Shown: positions 19,769 through 30,659, numbered from the stretch's first letter. The stretch: DNA of 64,000 bases from Paenibacillus zeisoli (GCF_003994465.1 NZ_RZNX01000009.1:62001-126000), one strand, 5' to 3'. Made by a program: numbers and translations. Notes: generated by a model from the letters alone, not told the origin.

Positions 19769-21454
19769 ATGGCAGATAAAAAAATGCGCTCAGATATGAT
19801 TAAAAAAGGCTTTGACCGCGCTCCTCACCGCAGCTTGCTGCGTGCAGCCGGTGTTAAAGAAGAGGACTTCAACAAACCGTTCATCGCGGTATGCAACTCT
19901 TATATTGATATTGTACCTGGTCACGTCCACTTGCAGGAATTTGGTAAAATCGTGAAGGAAGCCATTCGTGAAGCTGGCGGTGTGCCTTTCGAGTTCAACA
20001 CGATCGGTGTTGATGACGGTATTGCAATGGGACATATCGGTATGCGTTACTCTCTCCCAAGCCGTGAGATTATCGCAGACTCCCTTGAGACGGTTGTATC
20101 CGCTCACTGGTTCGACGGAATGGTCTGCATCCCGAACTGTGACAAGATCACACCAGGGATGATGATGGGAGCCCTGCGCGTGAACATTCCTACAATGTTC
20201 GTAAGTGGCGGCCCGATGAAAGCTGGCGTAGACAGCAAGGGTAACAAACTTTCACTTACTTCGGTATTTGAAGGCGTTGGCGCCTATCAAGCAGGTAAGA
20301 TCGATGATGCTGGTCTTCTCGAGCTTGAACAATTCGGCTGTCCAACCTGCGGTTCCTGCTCGGGAATGTTCACAGCGAACTCCATGAACTGCCTTGCAGA
20401 AGCACTTGGAATCGCACTTCCTGGTAACGGTACGATCCTGGCAATCTCCGAAGATCGCCGTGATTTCGTCAGAAAGTCTGCGAAGCAGCTGATGGAACTG
20501 ATCAAGCTTGATCTTAAGCCGCGTGACATTGTTACCGTGGAAGCGATCGATAACGCATTTGCACTTGATATGGCTATGGGCGGTTCTACCAATACGGTGC
20601 TTCACACCCTGGCTCTGGCACAAGAAGCCGGCATTGATTACCCGTTGGAGAGAATTAACGAAGTTGCCAACCGGGTTCCTCACATCTCCAAGCTGGCTCC
20701 TGCATCCAATTACTTTATTGAAGACGTTCACCGGGCTGGCGGCGTGAGTGCGGTCATTAACGAGCTTCTCAAGAAGCCAGGCGCCTTCCACGGCGATCGG
20801 ATTACAGTTACCGGCAAGACGATTCGCGAGAATGTTGAGGGCTGCGAGATTCAGGACTTTGAAGTTATTCACGCCATCGACAATCCATACTCCGAGCGCG
20901 GCGGGCTGGCTATTCTATACGGTAACCTTGCACCAGAAGGCTCCGTTATCAAAGTAGGAGCCGTTGATCCATCTGTTGGCGGTTACCACAAAGGACCTGC
21001 AATCTGCTTTGATTCCCAAGATCAAGCTCTTGAAGGAATCGCTAATGGCAAGGTTAAAGAAGGCAATGTGGTTGTCATCCGATATGAAGGTCCTAAAGGT
21101 GGACCGGGTATGCCTGAGATGCTTGCTCCTACCTCACAAATCGCAGGTATGGGACTGGGTGCCAAGGTCGGCCTGATTACGGACGGACGATTCTCTGGCG
21201 CTTCCCGCGGTATCAGTATCGGTCACATCTCCCCTGAAGCTGCAGAGGGCGGTCCGATTGCATTTGTTGAAGATGGCGACATTATCGAGCTTGATCTTAA
21301 CAACCGCAAGATCGAACTTCATGTATCTGAAGAAGAGCTGGCTGTCCGCCGCTCTAAGTGGCAGGGCTTCGAGCCGAAAGTGAAAACTGGCTATCTGGCC
21401 CGCTATTCCAAACTTGTTACTAACGCAAGCAATGGCGGCGTTCTGAAGATCTAA
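19769..21454 (+). CDS. ilvD: dihydroxy-acid dehydratase
   Basis: Fe-S dehydratase that makes 2-keto acids in valine, leucine and isoleucine synthesis. The 561-residue length is typical. Cluster cysteines are in [16 protein letters not shown] (VCNSYIDIV), [15 protein letters not shown] and [18 protein letters not shown]; the C-terminal [11 protein letters not shown] and [14 protein letters not shown] motifs are also present. ATG at 19769 has GGGGGA upstream (AGGGGGATAACCGACATC). It stands alone without other ilv/leu genes. A weak CodY-like box (AATTGCTAGAAAA near 19669) lies upstream, but it has several mismatches. Confidence 0.97.
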   Translation: MADKKMRSDMIKKGFDRAPHRSLLRAAGVKEEDFNKPFIAVCNSYIDIVPGHVHLQEFGKIVKEAIREAGGVPFEFNTIGVDDGIAMGHIGMRYSLPSREIIADSLETVVSAHWFDGMVCIPNCDKITPGMMMGALRVNIPTMFVSGGPMKAGVDSKGNKLSLTSVFEGVGAYQAGKIDDAGLLELEQFGCPTCGSCSGMFTANSMNCLAEALGIALPGNGTILAISEDRRDFVRKSAKQLMELIKLDLKPRDIVTVEAIDNAFALDMAMGGSTNTVLHTLALAQEAGIDYPLERINEVANRVPHISKLAPASNYFIEDVHRAGGVSAVINELLKKPGAFHGDRITVTGKTIRENVEGCEIQDFEVIHAIDNPYSERGGLAILYGNLAPEGSVIKVGAVDPSVGGYHKGPAICFDSQDQALEGIANGKVKEGNVVVIRYEGPKGGPGMPEMLAPTSQIAGMGLGAKVGLITDGRFSGASRGISIGHISPEAAEGGPIAFVEDGDIIELDLNNRKIELHVSEEELAVRRSKWQGFEPKVKTGYLARYSKLVTNASNGGVLKI

Positions 21455-21469
21455 TTAGATCAATATAAC

Positions 21470-21504
21470 AAAAACCCCTTCATCCATAAGATGAAGGGGT
21501 TTTG
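21470..21504. terminator. bidirectional terminator between ilvD and deacetylase
   Basis: AAAACCCCTTCATC and GATGAAGGGGTTTT form a 14-bp stem with a 5-nt loop; the T/A flanks let it act on both converging genes. Confidence 0.92.
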
Positions 21505-21506
21505 TA

Positions 21507-22907
21507 TTAGTAAGAGATGGTTGCTTCAAGTGCCGGCTCCGTAGGTTCATTATCCAGCTCGGTGATTTGGCGATGTGATCCACTCACCGCAAATCGGCTG
21601 AGTAATAAATTAATAGGCATGACAATCAGCTTGGGTATTAACTGCTCGGAATGACGCTTTAAGCGCTGCTGCCCAGCAGGATGAATAACACTCATAAGAA
21701 GCTTCAAATAGGCCGTAGATGATTTAGCAAAGAATCCTTGAGGCAAATCAGTTACCGTAAATCCAAACTGCTCAGGTCCACGATTGATCATGCTTACTCC
21801 ATACAGAGCCTTGATCTCCCCTAATTCAGGATGCTTGATTATATACTGGGCAAGCTCGGGCAGTGTCTTTTCAACCGCACGAATCATCTGTATCGCTAGC
21901 TGTACCGTAGATTTGGAGGTTGAACCGATCTCAAAGAGCTTTTTGTTATCAAAGTGCAATTCGAGGATCTGATCCCCCTTCTCCAATCGGCTGCCGTCGC
22001 GCATGTCAACCGGATTGCCGTGATACGTACGAGTTCGGAAGTGGAAGATGGGATCTTCCTTATTGGTCGTTTTGAGCTGAAATACGAAATGGAAGATCTT
22101 CTCCCACAGCAGCCACAGGAATACGACGGCCTTCTTGAACCAAGATAATTTAACTGGCTTAGCAGCCCTTGACCGATTGATTGAACCTGATCCCGCCACT
22201 GCGCCACCGGACTGGGCAATCATGTCATCAATTCGAATACTTCGCAGGCCCTGCTCTTCAGCAGCTTGGAGCACACGTTCCAGCGCCATCATCATATGAA
22301 CTGGAGCATCCATGTTAGCTCCTAAGGTTGAGCCGCAATCATGAAGCAGGAATATCTCGCCTGGAGCGAGCTTATTCAGCATCCTCCGAGCCAAGCTATC
22401 CGCACCAAGCCGGTATCTCCAGTCCCCGAACATGGAAGACCACAACACGATTTGAATATCGTTCTTCCTTGAGAAATCAAATAAATTCACGATTCCCCAT
22501 GGAGGTCTATAGTAGTGCGTATTGAATCCTGTAATCTTATGAATAATCTTATCTGTACGAAGGATCTGTTTCTTCACTGTACCTGGGCGCATAAGCCAGT
22601 TTGTTTTATGGACGTAATTGTGAATACCAATAAGATGGCCTTCATCGTACATCCTTTTAATGATATCCGGGTTCTTCTCCGCATTTGAACCTACAACGAA
22701 AAAGGTTGCCTTCGCATTGTATTTCTTTAAAAGATCCAGCAGCTGCGGAGTGTACACCGGATCAGGTCCATCATCAAAGGTAAGGGCAAATTCATGCTCT
22801 CCCTTCCCTCTTCTAAAGACACGAAATCCGAACATGCGGCTGATCAATCCTGGAATAAAGGCATACAACGTTGAAATGTAGAATAACCACAGCAGCAAAG
22901 TCTCCAT
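21507..22907 (-). CDS. membrane-anchored polysaccharide deacetylase
   Basis: NodB-type carbohydrate esterase family 4 protein, 466 residues. A hydrophobic N-terminus (METLLLWLFYISTLYAFIPG) should anchor it. The NodB domain (about 40-230) has TFDDGPDP with two Asp, metal-binding HxxxH in GIHNYVH, and RPPWG. After it follows a C-terminal region of roughly 210 residues without a motif I can name. ATG at 22907 has GGGGAG 7 nt upstream; the in-frame extension to 22937 has none. Likely removes acetyl groups from a cell-wall or spore glycan; exact target unknown. Confidence 0.9.
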   Translation of the reverse strand: METLLLWLFYISTLYAFIPGLISRMFGFRVFRRGKGEHEFALTFDDGPDPVYTPQLLDLLKKYNAKATFFVVGSNAEKNPDIIKRMYDEGHLIGIHNYVHKTNWLMRPGTVKKQILRTDKIIHKITGFNTHYYRPPWGIVNLFDFSRKNDIQIVLWSSMFGDWRYRLGADSLARRMLNKLAPGEIFLLHDCGSTLGANMDAPVHMMMALERVLQAAEEQGLRSIRIDDMIAQSGGAVAGSGSINRSRAAKPVKLSWFKKAVVFLWLLWEKIFHFVFQLKTTNKEDPIFHFRTRTYHGNPVDMRDGSRLEKGDQILELHFDNKKLFEIGSTSKSTVQLAIQMIRAVEKTLPELAQYIIKHPELGEIKALYGVSMINRGPEQFGFTVTDLPQGFFAKSSTAYLKLLMSVIHPAGQQRLKRHSEQLIPKLIVMPINLLLSRFAVSGSHRQITELDNEPTEPALEATISY

Positions 22908-22977
22908 GTCGCTTCTCCCCACTTTTCTTCTCACCATAACCTTGTATCTAATCTATTTTATCATATGACGTTAAAAT

Positions 22978-24774
22978 TTAGGCGAGTTTTTTTGCTAATA
23001 TATCCATTAGCTCATAAAACAGCTCTGTCGCCTGATGCTTTGCTCCTGGTTTTTTACTTTGGACAAGTACGGCTGCTGCATATCTCGGTCTTCCTACTGG
23101 CCCATACCCGATGAACCATTGGTCGTTCAATTTCTGTCCATTACGAACAACCTGGGCTGTCCCTGACTTTCCCGCAAGTTCCCATATATGGTCACGCAGC
23201 TTTCTCCCAGTACCTTCAGTCACTACTTCACGCATCCAGCCAAGTAGAGTTCTGGCCGTGCGCGCTGAGATCTTCCCCTCTGGTGAGACAGCACTATGAG
23301 GCTGTAAAGTTGCCAGCAGACTTCCGTTGGCATATCTTATTTCTCTTACCAGGCGCGGGGCCAGAACAGTCCCATCATGAAGAAGGGTCACAACCAGGTT
23401 CGCCGCTTGCAGGGGGGTCATAAGAACATCCCGCTGACCAATTGCAGTCTGAGCACGTACACCTGAATCAGGGATTGCTCCCTTTGTGTCAAAGACCTTT
23501 CCGGCTTCTTCCTGATCAATTTGCTTTATATCCGAGGCACCAAGAAATTTCTTCTCCTGCCAGCCGATACTTCGTCCAATCCCCATACGATGTGCAGTCT
23601 CTTCAATCTGGATAGCGGACAGCCTCTCCCCAAGAGCCGCAAATACGGTATTACAGGAGTTAACATACCCCTGTTCAAATGTAATTGGTCCATGCCCTCC
23701 CTGTTTCCAGCAGGACAAATGATACTTTCCATAATCACCTTTACAAATAAATTGTTCCTGTGGATCAGCCGCTTTCATTTCAAGTGCAGCAGCAGCGATA
23801 ACCGTCTTAAATATGGAGCCCGGTACACTAGCTCTAACAGCTCTGTTACTCCATTGTCCCCCTATTAGATCAATGTGTTCTGGATTGTAAAAGGGCCTTG
23901 ATACCATCGCCACAATATCCCCATTCTGGACATCGAGGACCACGACGGCGCCTTCCTTAAGCTTACTTTGCTCTGTCAGCTGCTCAACACTTTTCTGGAT
24001 ATCCTTATTAATCGTCGTTCTGATCTGCAAAGGATAATAGGGACTATCAGGTCCAGTAATTCGGGCTCCAATCTGCTCAATTGGCCTCTTATATCCGTCT
24101 ACAGCTACATAAGCCTCTGTAGATTCGCCTCCTCTTAGAAAGGAGTCAAATGTTTTCTCCAGTCCTGCCCCCCCTACCTTCAAATTCAAAGGAAGAGGAT
24201 GAGCAGAGAAATTATAAGCCGCATTCAGCCCCTTGAGCGTATCTGGCTGCTCGGAGACATAGCCGAGCCACTGGCTCCCTGAGACACCAGTCATGTATCT
24301 CTTGACTAAGGGGAGTGCTTCAATTCCACGTATTTTAAGCCCTGACAAAGCTTGTATTTTTGAAGGGCTGAGCTTAAATGGCTCTATGCCTTCTCTATCT
24401 TGCCAAGGCATTGGCTGTTTTATGTCAGCCCATTTCTTAGCCAATTCAGCAGGGGTTGTCTGTAATAACACTGCCAATTGGGATATTTTATGCTTATCAG
24501 GCTTAGGACTTACCGGAAATAGGATAGGGGTCCAGATAACTTTACCTGTCAGCATTCTCCCTTCACGATCGGTAAATTGTCCCCGTCCCGGATCAAGCTC
24601 TATTCCGAGTCGGCGTTGCCGTACTGCCATTTCATTTAAACTGTGTCCTCCACGGGTCCAATGCTTACTGTTAGCTGTAAGCTGCAAGTAACCGAGTCTG
24701 AACATCAGGATTACGAGGGCTGAGGTGAGTATTAACATACTATAGAATATTCGTTTCTTATGAATCAGAGACAT
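22978..24774 (-). CDS. class B penicillin-binding protein (PbpI/YrrR-like transpeptidase)
   Basis: D,D-transpeptidase that cross-links peptidoglycan, 598 residues from ATG 24774. One membrane anchor near residues 10-30, a dimerisation domain, then the transpeptidase domain with SxxK in PGSIFK (Ser320), SxN in VNSCNTVF and KSG in AGKSGTAQ. Two longer in-frame ATGs (24825, 24789) lack a ribosome-binding site, so the start is somewhat uncertain; GGGGCGG precedes 24774. In B. subtilis pbpI is near yrrO, which agrees with the U32 genes at 27.3-29.6 kb, though here a chemoreceptor lies between. No PASTA domains. Confidence 0.9.
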   Translation of the reverse strand: MSLIHKKRIFYSMLILTSALVILMFRLGYLQLTANSKHWTRGGHSLNEMAVRQRRLGIELDPGRGQFTDREGRMLTGKVIWTPILFPVSPKPDKHKISQLAVLLQTTPAELAKKWADIKQPMPWQDREGIEPFKLSPSKIQALSGLKIRGIEALPLVKRYMTGVSGSQWLGYVSEQPDTLKGLNAAYNFSAHPLPLNLKVGGAGLEKTFDSFLRGGESTEAYVAVDGYKRPIEQIGARITGPDSPYYPLQIRTTINKDIQKSVEQLTEQSKLKEGAVVVLDVQNGDIVAMVSRPFYNPEHIDLIGGQWSNRAVRASVPGSIFKTVIAAAALEMKAADPQEQFICKGDYGKYHLSCWKQGGHGPITFEQGYVNSCNTVFAALGERLSAIQIEETAHRMGIGRSIGWQEKKFLGASDIKQIDQEEAGKVFDTKGAIPDSGVRAQTAIGQRDVLMTPLQAANLVVTLLHDGTVLAPRLVREIRYANGSLLATLQPHSAVSPEGKISARTARTLLGWMREVVTEGTGRKLRDHIWELAGKSGTAQVVRNGQKLNDQWFIGYGPVGRPRYAAAVLVQSKKPGAKHQATELFYELMDILAKKLA

Positions 24775-24845
24775 GCAAACCCGCCCCATTTCCTGAAGAT
24801 CTAACCCTATTATTTCCTGGGACATGATGATTACTCAGCGGTTTT

Positions 24846-24893
24846 AAAAAAAGAAAACAGCCATACCTACCGATTAAGGTAAGTATGGCTGTG
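24846..24893 (-). terminator. terminator after chemoreceptor gene
   Basis: On the minus strand CAGCCATACTTACC pairs with GGTAGGTATGGCTG around a short loop and runs into TTTTCTTTTTT. Confidence 0.92.
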
Positions 24894-24907
24894 AGTTTGA
24901 ATTAAAT

Positions 24908-27055
24908 TTATTCGACTGTAAATTTCGAGAGAGACTCTTTCAAGCCATTCGAAACATTACTGAGCTTATTGGACAATTGAACCAATTGTTGACCTACGCT
25001 TTGCTGTTCGTTACTGAGTGAAGCAACCTCTTCCGAGGTAGCTGAAGATTCTTCGGCAACGGCGCTAACATTGGCCATGGCATCCGAGAGGACCGTTTGC
25101 GACTGATTCAGTGCGTCGATGGACTCTGTTACAGAGCCAAGTTGATTCAGGAACTTCTCCATTTGCTGTTGAACGGATACGAATATTTCATTCGTCTCCT
25201 TCACCGAGCTGATCTGCTCTGCAAACAATGGATTCGCAGCGGCCAAAGCAGTAACGGTCTGATTCATTTCATCCTGAATCTGGTCCGTAATCTCCGCAAC
25301 CATTGTAATCGATTGACGGGATTGCTCGGCTAACTGGCGAATTTCGTCAGCCACAACCATGAATCCTCGACCAGCTGCTCCCGCTCTTGCTGCTTCAATT
25401 GTTGCGTTAAGCGATAGGATATTGGTCTGCTTCGTAATATTCTGCATAACCTCCAACACTTTAAGTACTGATGATGTGCTGTTCTTTAGCGAATCTACCT
25501 TCTGGCTAAGTGCCTGAGTAATCTCAGCTGTAGAATTTGTTTTGCTCATCAAGTTGTTCAAATATTCTGTACCCAAGTGGCTTGACTTCTCCACTTCACG
25601 CGCAGAAGCCTGCATCGACTGGTTCGCATCAATAACGATATACATTTGATTGGAAATATTCTCTGACAAAGCATTTCCACGCTCAGCTTCATTAGCCAAG
25701 CTGCCTGCCCCGTTCGCAATCTCTTCCGTAGCAATAGCGATTTCCTTGGCGGAGAGTGCCGTTTTGTCTGAAGCCTGGCTCAGTTCAGTAGCTGTATCCA
25801 GTACTTCTTGAGCGGAAGCATTTGTCTGCTTAACAAGCTCGGTAATATGCTCCATCATCATATTGAAGCTCAATGCAAGCTGACCAATCTCATCTCTGGA
25901 CTTATGTGCTACCCGAACACTTAGGTTCCCTTTCGCACCCTCTTGCATTAAGTTCTTCATGTTCCCAAGCGGACGGGCAATCATTCTAACCATCCAGATC
26001 CCGATAAGTATGGCAATCAGGGCAACAATTACAGCTGAAATGAAAGTGGTAACCAGAATCCCTTTAGCATCCTTAACCAAGTTGGCTGTGGGCAGAATGC
26101 CTACCAGCTTCCAGCCTGAAGTGACCTGGGTGTTGTATACAGCCAGCACCGGCTGCTTATCTTGATCTTTAGTGAATAAGGTTCCCGAGTTAGCCTTTTC
26201 TCCAGTTAGAGCTGGAAATTCTGTTTTCTTGTTATTTTCAGCTTGATCGGAAGAAGCGACGACCAAACCGTCAGGAGACAGCAACTGAAGTTCGGAATCG
26301 TCACCGAGACTGATTTTCTTCAATTGATCGGAGAGCACCTGAGTCTTGATGTCAGCAATCAAATAATAGTTCTTACTTCCACCGCCAATTGTAGTCATAG
26401 TCTTGATAACACGGAATACAGGCTCAATATTAGCTCCTTCGAAATTATCAACTCTCACCCATTTGGTAATTCCTCGATCGGAGAATTCTTTACCCGGATA
26501 CTTCGACTTGATATCAGCCAGAAGCTGCTGATCAACGGTCCCTGCACTAATTCCTCTAAATGACCCATCGATCGGAATTATGTACACACCTTGAATCCCA
26601 TTCGTAGAGAATACCCAGTTGTTGAATTTCTTGGAGATGGCATTGAAAATAGAGAACCGGTCATAGTCACTAGCGCCCTTGCCAATGGATACCAGAGCGC
26701 TCTGGATATCTGTATCCAGATAAGTCTGCTGAAGCCCGTCCTCGTACTGCTTAAGAATGATATCCAGCTTCTCTGAAGTTTGAATTATGGTCTGTTGATT
26801 CGCATCTTTTGCGGTATTCTCAATCGTACTCTTGGCCATCTGGTAAGATACAATACCGAGAGTCAGCACAAAAAACATTGTTGCGACAAAGAAAATTAAA
26901 AATAGACGGACCCCTACTGATTTGGAAGGATCGAGTGGACCCAGCTTAATGTTTTGAACACCTGTAACCGCTTTCCTGCTAAGCCCTAGAATTTTATTAT
27001 TTCTAGTATTTGCTATAGCTTTTTCTTTTTTATCCTTCTTCGGACCTATTTTCAT
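24908..27055 (-). CDS. methyl-accepting chemotaxis protein
   Basis: Chemoreceptor of 715 residues. A charged N-terminus precedes a membrane segment near residues 50-72, then a dCACHE-like extracytoplasmic sensing domain of about 260 residues, a second membrane segment near 335-360, HAMP, and a long coiled-coil signalling domain with the hairpin tip [37 protein letters not shown] sequence. ATG at 27055 follows a GGGGGAAAG ribosome-binding site; the upstream extension to 27115 is not needed. It is monocistronic with its own terminator and interrupts the otherwise conserved pbpI-yrrO neighbourhood. Ligand unknown. Confidence 0.93.
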   Translation of the reverse strand: MKIGPKKDKKEKAIANTRNNKILGLSRKAVTGVQNIKLGPLDPSKSVGVRLFLIFFVATMFFVLTLGIVSYQMAKSTIENTAKDANQQTIIQTSEKLDIILKQYEDGLQQTYLDTDIQSALVSIGKGASDYDRFSIFNAISKKFNNWVFSTNGIQGVYIIPIDGSFRGISAGTVDQQLLADIKSKYPGKEFSDRGITKWVRVDNFEGANIEPVFRVIKTMTTIGGGSKNYYLIADIKTQVLSDQLKKISLGDDSELQLLSPDGLVVASSDQAENNKKTEFPALTGEKANSGTLFTKDQDKQPVLAVYNTQVTSGWKLVGILPTANLVKDAKGILVTTFISAVIVALIAILIGIWMVRMIARPLGNMKNLMQEGAKGNLSVRVAHKSRDEIGQLALSFNMMMEHITELVKQTNASAQEVLDTATELSQASDKTALSAKEIAIATEEIANGAGSLANEAERGNALSENISNQMYIVIDANQSMQASAREVEKSSHLGTEYLNNLMSKTNSTAEITQALSQKVDSLKNSTSSVLKVLEVMQNITKQTNILSLNATIEAARAGAAGRGFMVVADEIRQLAEQSRQSITMVAEITDQIQDEMNQTVTALAAANPLFAEQISSVKETNEIFVSVQQQMEKFLNQLGSVTESIDALNQSQTVLSDAMANVSAVAEESSATSEEVASLSNEQQSVGQQLVQLSNKLSNVSNGLKESLSKFTVE

Positions 27056-27229
27056 ATTCTTTCCCCCGCCAGTTTCATATTTAAAGACATCCCACTGGTT
27101 AATCAGTCCTACCATTAATTTCTCTAGATCGTATCATATAGCCTATTTTTTCTCAATAATATTGGAAGTAATTCCTAGTATAATGGGATGTTATGAAAGG
27201 ACCTATTTCTTTTATCGGCAGGTTTACGT

Positions 27230-27272
27230 AAAAAAAATAGACCCTTTACTCAAAAAATTGAGGAAGAGTCTA
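27230..27272 (-). terminator. terminator after the U32 gene pair
   Basis: AGACTCTT and AAGGGTCT pair on the minus strand with an inner CTCAA/TTGAG stem, followed by TATTTTTTT. It lies 11 bp past the stop of the gene at 27283-28617. Confidence 0.85.
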
Positions 27273-27282
27273 AAAATAGATT

Positions 27283-28617
27283 TCACTTCTTTTTACGCAT
27301 CATGTCAAAATACCGTACCGGCTGCTCAACCTTAAGTTTGATCCGTTGAAGCGGATGCCGAGCAGCATTCAATTCATTGCCACTCTCGTCCCAGATCTGC
27401 CCAACCGTCTGTTTGAATACAGAGCCTCCAGGTCCGAAGAACTCGACTTCCTGTCCAGGCTTGAAATGGTTGCGCTGCTGAATGGTAGCCATCTTACTCT
27501 CTTCATCATACTCCAGTACAAGCCCTGCAAAATCATAAGGAGCGGCCTTCTCTTCAGGCTCATAAATATGATCTTCATGATCCGGTGTATCATAGAAGAA
27601 TCCCGTATTTAAAGGGCGATTCGCCGCTTTATTCATCTCTTCAACCCATTCAGGTCTAAGTACATAATTGTCAGGATCGGCCATATAGGCATCAATCGCT
27701 TGACGATATACGTTCACGACCGTAGCTACGTAGTGGATGGACTTCATGCGCCCTTCGATTTTGAAGCTGTCCACCCCGACATCAATGAGATCGGGAATAT
27801 GAGCTATCATACACAAATCTTTGGAAGACATCGTGAAGGCGTTATCCTCTTCGCTGAACAACGGATGCTGATTCACACCCAGATTAAACTGCTGGAGAAC
27901 CCGGCTCTCCTTGGCTTCTTCTTCAGAGACCCATACTTCTTCAGGGCGTCCGTCTTCGAACAAATCATATTTCCATCGGCAGGATTGGCAGCAGCCTCCC
28001 CGATTGGAATCCCGATCAGTGAAATGATTCGACAATACACAACGTCCGGAGTAGGAAGAACACATTGCTCCATGAATGAATGCCTCTATTTCAATATCAA
28101 CATGGTTCTTAATTTCTGCGATTACTTCAAGACTGGTCTCCCGGCCAAGCACAACACGGGGCAGCCCTTCTTCCTTCCAGAACTGTACAGCCTGCCAGTT
28201 CAGCGTAGATTGCTGTGTGCTTAAGTGGACTTCCAACTCGGGCACTACTCTTCTCGCCGTGTCTACAATGATCGGGTCAGCGGCGATAATTGCAGAGATC
28301 CCAGCCTCATGCAGATTACGTAAGTATTCTTCGATTCCGGCTATATCTTCGTTATGAGCGTAAATATTGGTAGCCACGAATACTTTAGCTCCATATTTCT
28401 TCGCGAACTCAACGCCTTCTTTCATTTCCTCGAAGCTGAAATTGTCCGCGTTGGAACGAAGTCCATATTTCTGACCTCCGATGTATACGGCGTCTGCTCC
28501 ATAATGAATGGCAAATTTTAATTTCTCCAGGTTCCCTGCCGGTGCCAGCAGTTCCGGCTTGTCCAAGCGGTGACGTTTGCCTGTAAATTTCGGTGTGTGC
28601 TTCTCTGTTGTATGCAT
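27283..28617 (-). CDS. trhP2: U32-family tRNA hydroxylation protein (YrrO-like)
   Basis: U32 peptidase-like protein of 444 residues, orthologous by order and sequence to B. subtilis YrrO (TrhP2), which with TrhP1 takes part in prephenate-dependent 5-hydroxylation of wobble uridine-34 in tRNA. Visible: KPELLAPAGNLEKLKFAIHYGADAVY-type N-terminus, the U32 signature region EAFIHGAMCSSYSGRC, and a Cys cluster (CSSYSGRC and GGCCQSC) expected to bind an Fe-S cluster. AAGGGGG precedes ATG. The paralogue at 28629-29564 ends 11 nt upstream, so the two form an operon ended by a strong terminator. Confidence 0.92.
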   Translation of the reverse strand: MHTTEKHTPKFTGKRHRLDKPELLAPAGNLEKLKFAIHYGADAVYIGGQKYGLRSNADNFSFEEMKEGVEFAKKYGAKVFVATNIYAHNEDIAGIEEYLRNLHEAGISAIIAADPIIVDTARRVVPELEVHLSTQQSTLNWQAVQFWKEEGLPRVVLGRETSLEVIAEIKNHVDIEIEAFIHGAMCSSYSGRCVLSNHFTDRDSNRGGCCQSCRWKYDLFEDGRPEEVWVSEEEAKESRVLQQFNLGVNQHPLFSEEDNAFTMSSKDLCMIAHIPDLIDVGVDSFKIEGRMKSIHYVATVVNVYRQAIDAYMADPDNYVLRPEWVEEMNKAANRPLNTGFFYDTPDHEDHIYEPEEKAAPYDFAGLVLEYDEESKMATIQQRNHFKPGQEVEFFGPGGSVFKQTVGQIWDESGNELNAARHPLQRIKLKVEQPVRYFDMMRKKK

Positions 28618-28628
28618 TTCGTTCCCCC

Positions 28629-29564
28629 TTAATACACCTGTTCTTTGTAAAAGAATCCGAATGAAAGCTCGCGCTCCGGGTCTTGAACTTCACGAATCGT
28701 ATCCATCCATGTCTCCTGAAATTCGTAGCCTTCCGGGTCTTCAAAATAAGTATCGATCGCTGTCCGGTATACCTGGATGACTGTGCGATTATAACTTATC
28801 GGCTTGAGTATGGTCTCAATCTTGAGTGAGTCCATCCCTGCTCCTAGTAGAATATGAAGATCCTCTAGTATGCAGATATCGTCCGAGCTCATAATATGGG
28901 TGCCGTTGCTATCCTCAAAAATCGGGAATTTCTCATCCTGACGCTCGGCCTCAATAAGAAATAAACCTCGATCCTGTCCCAGATTCTCCCCTTGGACTGG
29001 ACGGCCTTGATGCGTCATATAACTTTGTACCAGCTTACGCTTGGAGTGATAGATATTCGTCATTCCGTGAACCTGAACTTCAGCCTCAATTTGGAGATGC
29101 GGCTTCATTTCAGTAAGCTCGTCCATATTCAGCTCCCGTGCCAACAACACTCGAACAGCACCTTTAGAGCCCCAGTAATTTGCTGTTGCATAATTGGTAG
29201 AGGTCATTTCCGCGTTCCAGTGCAGGTTTAGACTTGGAGCATACTGCTGAACCGCTCGCAGAACTGCCGGATCGCCGAATTCGATTCCGTCCACACCTGC
29301 TGCTGCCAGTGCCTGAACATACCCCGAAAGTTCGTCCAGGATTTCATTGCTTATCAAATTATTCACACTTACATACACCTTGGCCTGATCAGCATGGGCA
29401 GCACGAACAGCCTCACTAATATCAGCAATATTCATATTTCCCGGCAGCCTGGTTCCGAACCTTTCCTCACCAATCAGCACCGCGTTAGCCCCGGCAGCGA
29501 TATACTCCTTAACCTCTTGTAATGATCCCGCTGCTGCGAGAAGTTCCGGTTTGTTCCCCATCAT
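28629..29564 (-). CDS. trhP1: U32-family tRNA hydroxylation protein (YrrN-like)
   Basis: Shorter U32 paralogue of 311 residues, matching B. subtilis YrrN (TrhP1). It starts MMGNKPELLAAAGSLQEVKEYI. ATG at 29564 has GAGGTG 9 nt upstream, whereas the frame open to 29723 overlaps mltG and is not credible. The protein keeps the U32 fold (EVQVHGMTNIYHSKRKLV) but lacks the Cys cluster found in its partner, as expected of the non-catalytic or structural partner. mltG is immediately upstream, 20 nt away. Confidence 0.92.
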   Translation of the reverse strand: MMGNKPELLAAAGSLQEVKEYIAAGANAVLIGEERFGTRLPGNMNIADISEAVRAAHADQAKVYVSVNNLISNEILDELSGYVQALAAAGVDGIEFGDPAVLRAVQQYAPSLNLHWNAEMTSTNYATANYWGSKGAVRVLLARELNMDELTEMKPHLQIEAEVQVHGMTNIYHSKRKLVQSYMTHQGRPVQGENLGQDRGLFLIEAERQDEKFPIFEDSNGTHIMSSDDICILEDLHILLGAGMDSLKIETILKPISYNRTVIQVYRTAIDTYFEDPEGYEFQETWMDTIREVQDPERELSFGFFYKEQVY

Positions 29565-29583
29565 GTTTAAAAACACCTCGGTT

Positions 29584-30636
29584 TTATTTAACTGTAGATT
29601 TACTTTTTTGAATATTCTTAAGATGCTCTGCGTACGTCTTGGCAAATAAGTGCTCCTGGGACCCGTCCTTCTTCGTAACATAGAACAAATAATCGGTATT
29701 CTCAGGTTCGAGTGCTGCCTCAATCGACTTCACACTTGGACTGGCAATGGGACCTGGCGGAAGGCCGTTATACAAATAAGTATTATATGGACTGTCCTTT
29801 TTTCTTAGGTCACTATTTAACAGACGTTCTTTGGGCTTACCGAGCAAATATTGGACCGTTGCATCAATTTCGAGCTTCATCCCTTTATCTAAGCGGTTGT
29901 AAATGACGCTGGCTACCTTTTTGCGTTCCGGATCTACCACAACCTCACGCTCGACAAGTGATGCCACTGTGAGTAGTTCAGGAAGCGTCAGCTTCCTCTT
30001 CTCAAGCTTCACTTTCCAGTCTGGAATGCTATCCAGCTTGGCCTGAAGCTCCTCCAGCATTCGGGTAATAATATCGGCCTCACTGCTGCCTTTCTTCAGT
30101 TCATAGGTCTCCGGGAATAATAATCCTTCAAGCCTGTAGATCTGTTTGTCGCTAGCCGGGAACTCCCGAAGCACGGGTACTTCAATGCCTGAAGGATTCT
30201 TGGCAAGCTTAAGGAATTGATCTTTATTAACAATACCTTCCTGACTTAATTTATCAGCCATTTGCTTTAGTGTATAACCTTCAGGTATCGTAAAATGGAC
30301 CATGTCCGCTTTCACGACATCGCCACTGTTAAGCTTTCCGATAATCTGGTCATAGGTCATACCCGGACTTAATTCATAGATTCCGGCCTGAAATTTGGCT
30401 CCCTCTGACTTCATTTTCAAGTATGCCTTGAACATAAGTGAGTTCTTGATTAACCCTTCCTGTTTGAGAAGATCCGCTATCTTAGCCGTTCCCGCTCCAG
30501 ACTTAATCTCCACCTTCACACTCGCCGAAGAAGAGCTTACAGGCTGCATCTGGTTGTAAGTGTAGACAGCTGCACCACCTAGTATGATTAAGATCACGAT
30601 AAAAAAGGTGACCAGCCGTCGCCCTAGTTTGTTCAA
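29584..30636 (-). CDS. mltG: endolytic murein transglycosylase
   Basis: YceG/MltG protein of 350 residues that cleaves nascent glycan strands. One membrane anchor lies near residues 8-30, then a LysM-like region (IPEGYTLKQMADKLSQEGI) and the catalytic YceG domain with Glu in TVASLVEREVVVDPERKKVASVIYNRL. I place the start at TTG 30636, with GAGGAG 9 nt upstream; the in-frame ATG at 30663 overlaps the T-run of a terminator hairpin and has no ribosome-binding site. It corresponds to B. subtilis yrrL and precedes trhP1. Confidence 0.9.
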   Translation of the reverse strand: MNKLGRRLVTFFIVILIILGGAAVYTYNQMQPVSSSSASVKVEIKSGAGTAKIADLLKQEGLIKNSLMFKAYLKMKSEGAKFQAGIYELSPGMTYDQIIGKLNSGDVVKADMVHFTIPEGYTLKQMADKLSQEGIVNKDQFLKLAKNPSGIEVPVLREFPASDKQIYRLEGLLFPETYELKKGSSEADIITRMLEELQAKLDSIPDWKVKLEKRKLTLPELLTVASLVEREVVVDPERKKVASVIYNRLDKGMKLEIDATVQYLLGKPKERLLNSDLRKKDSPYNTYLYNGLPPGPIASPSVKSIEAALEPENTDYLFYVTKKDGSQEHLFAKTYAEHLKNIQKSKSTVK

Positions 30637-30659
30637 AAATGTCAACTCCTCTATACCAT

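Noticed and set aside
20252..20872. 206-codon minus-strand frame inside ilvD
   Set aside because: Antisense shadow of ilvD.
29565..29723. N-terminal extension of the YrrN-like gene
   Set aside because: It overlaps the mltG 3' end; the ATG at 29564 with GAGGTG is the natural start.
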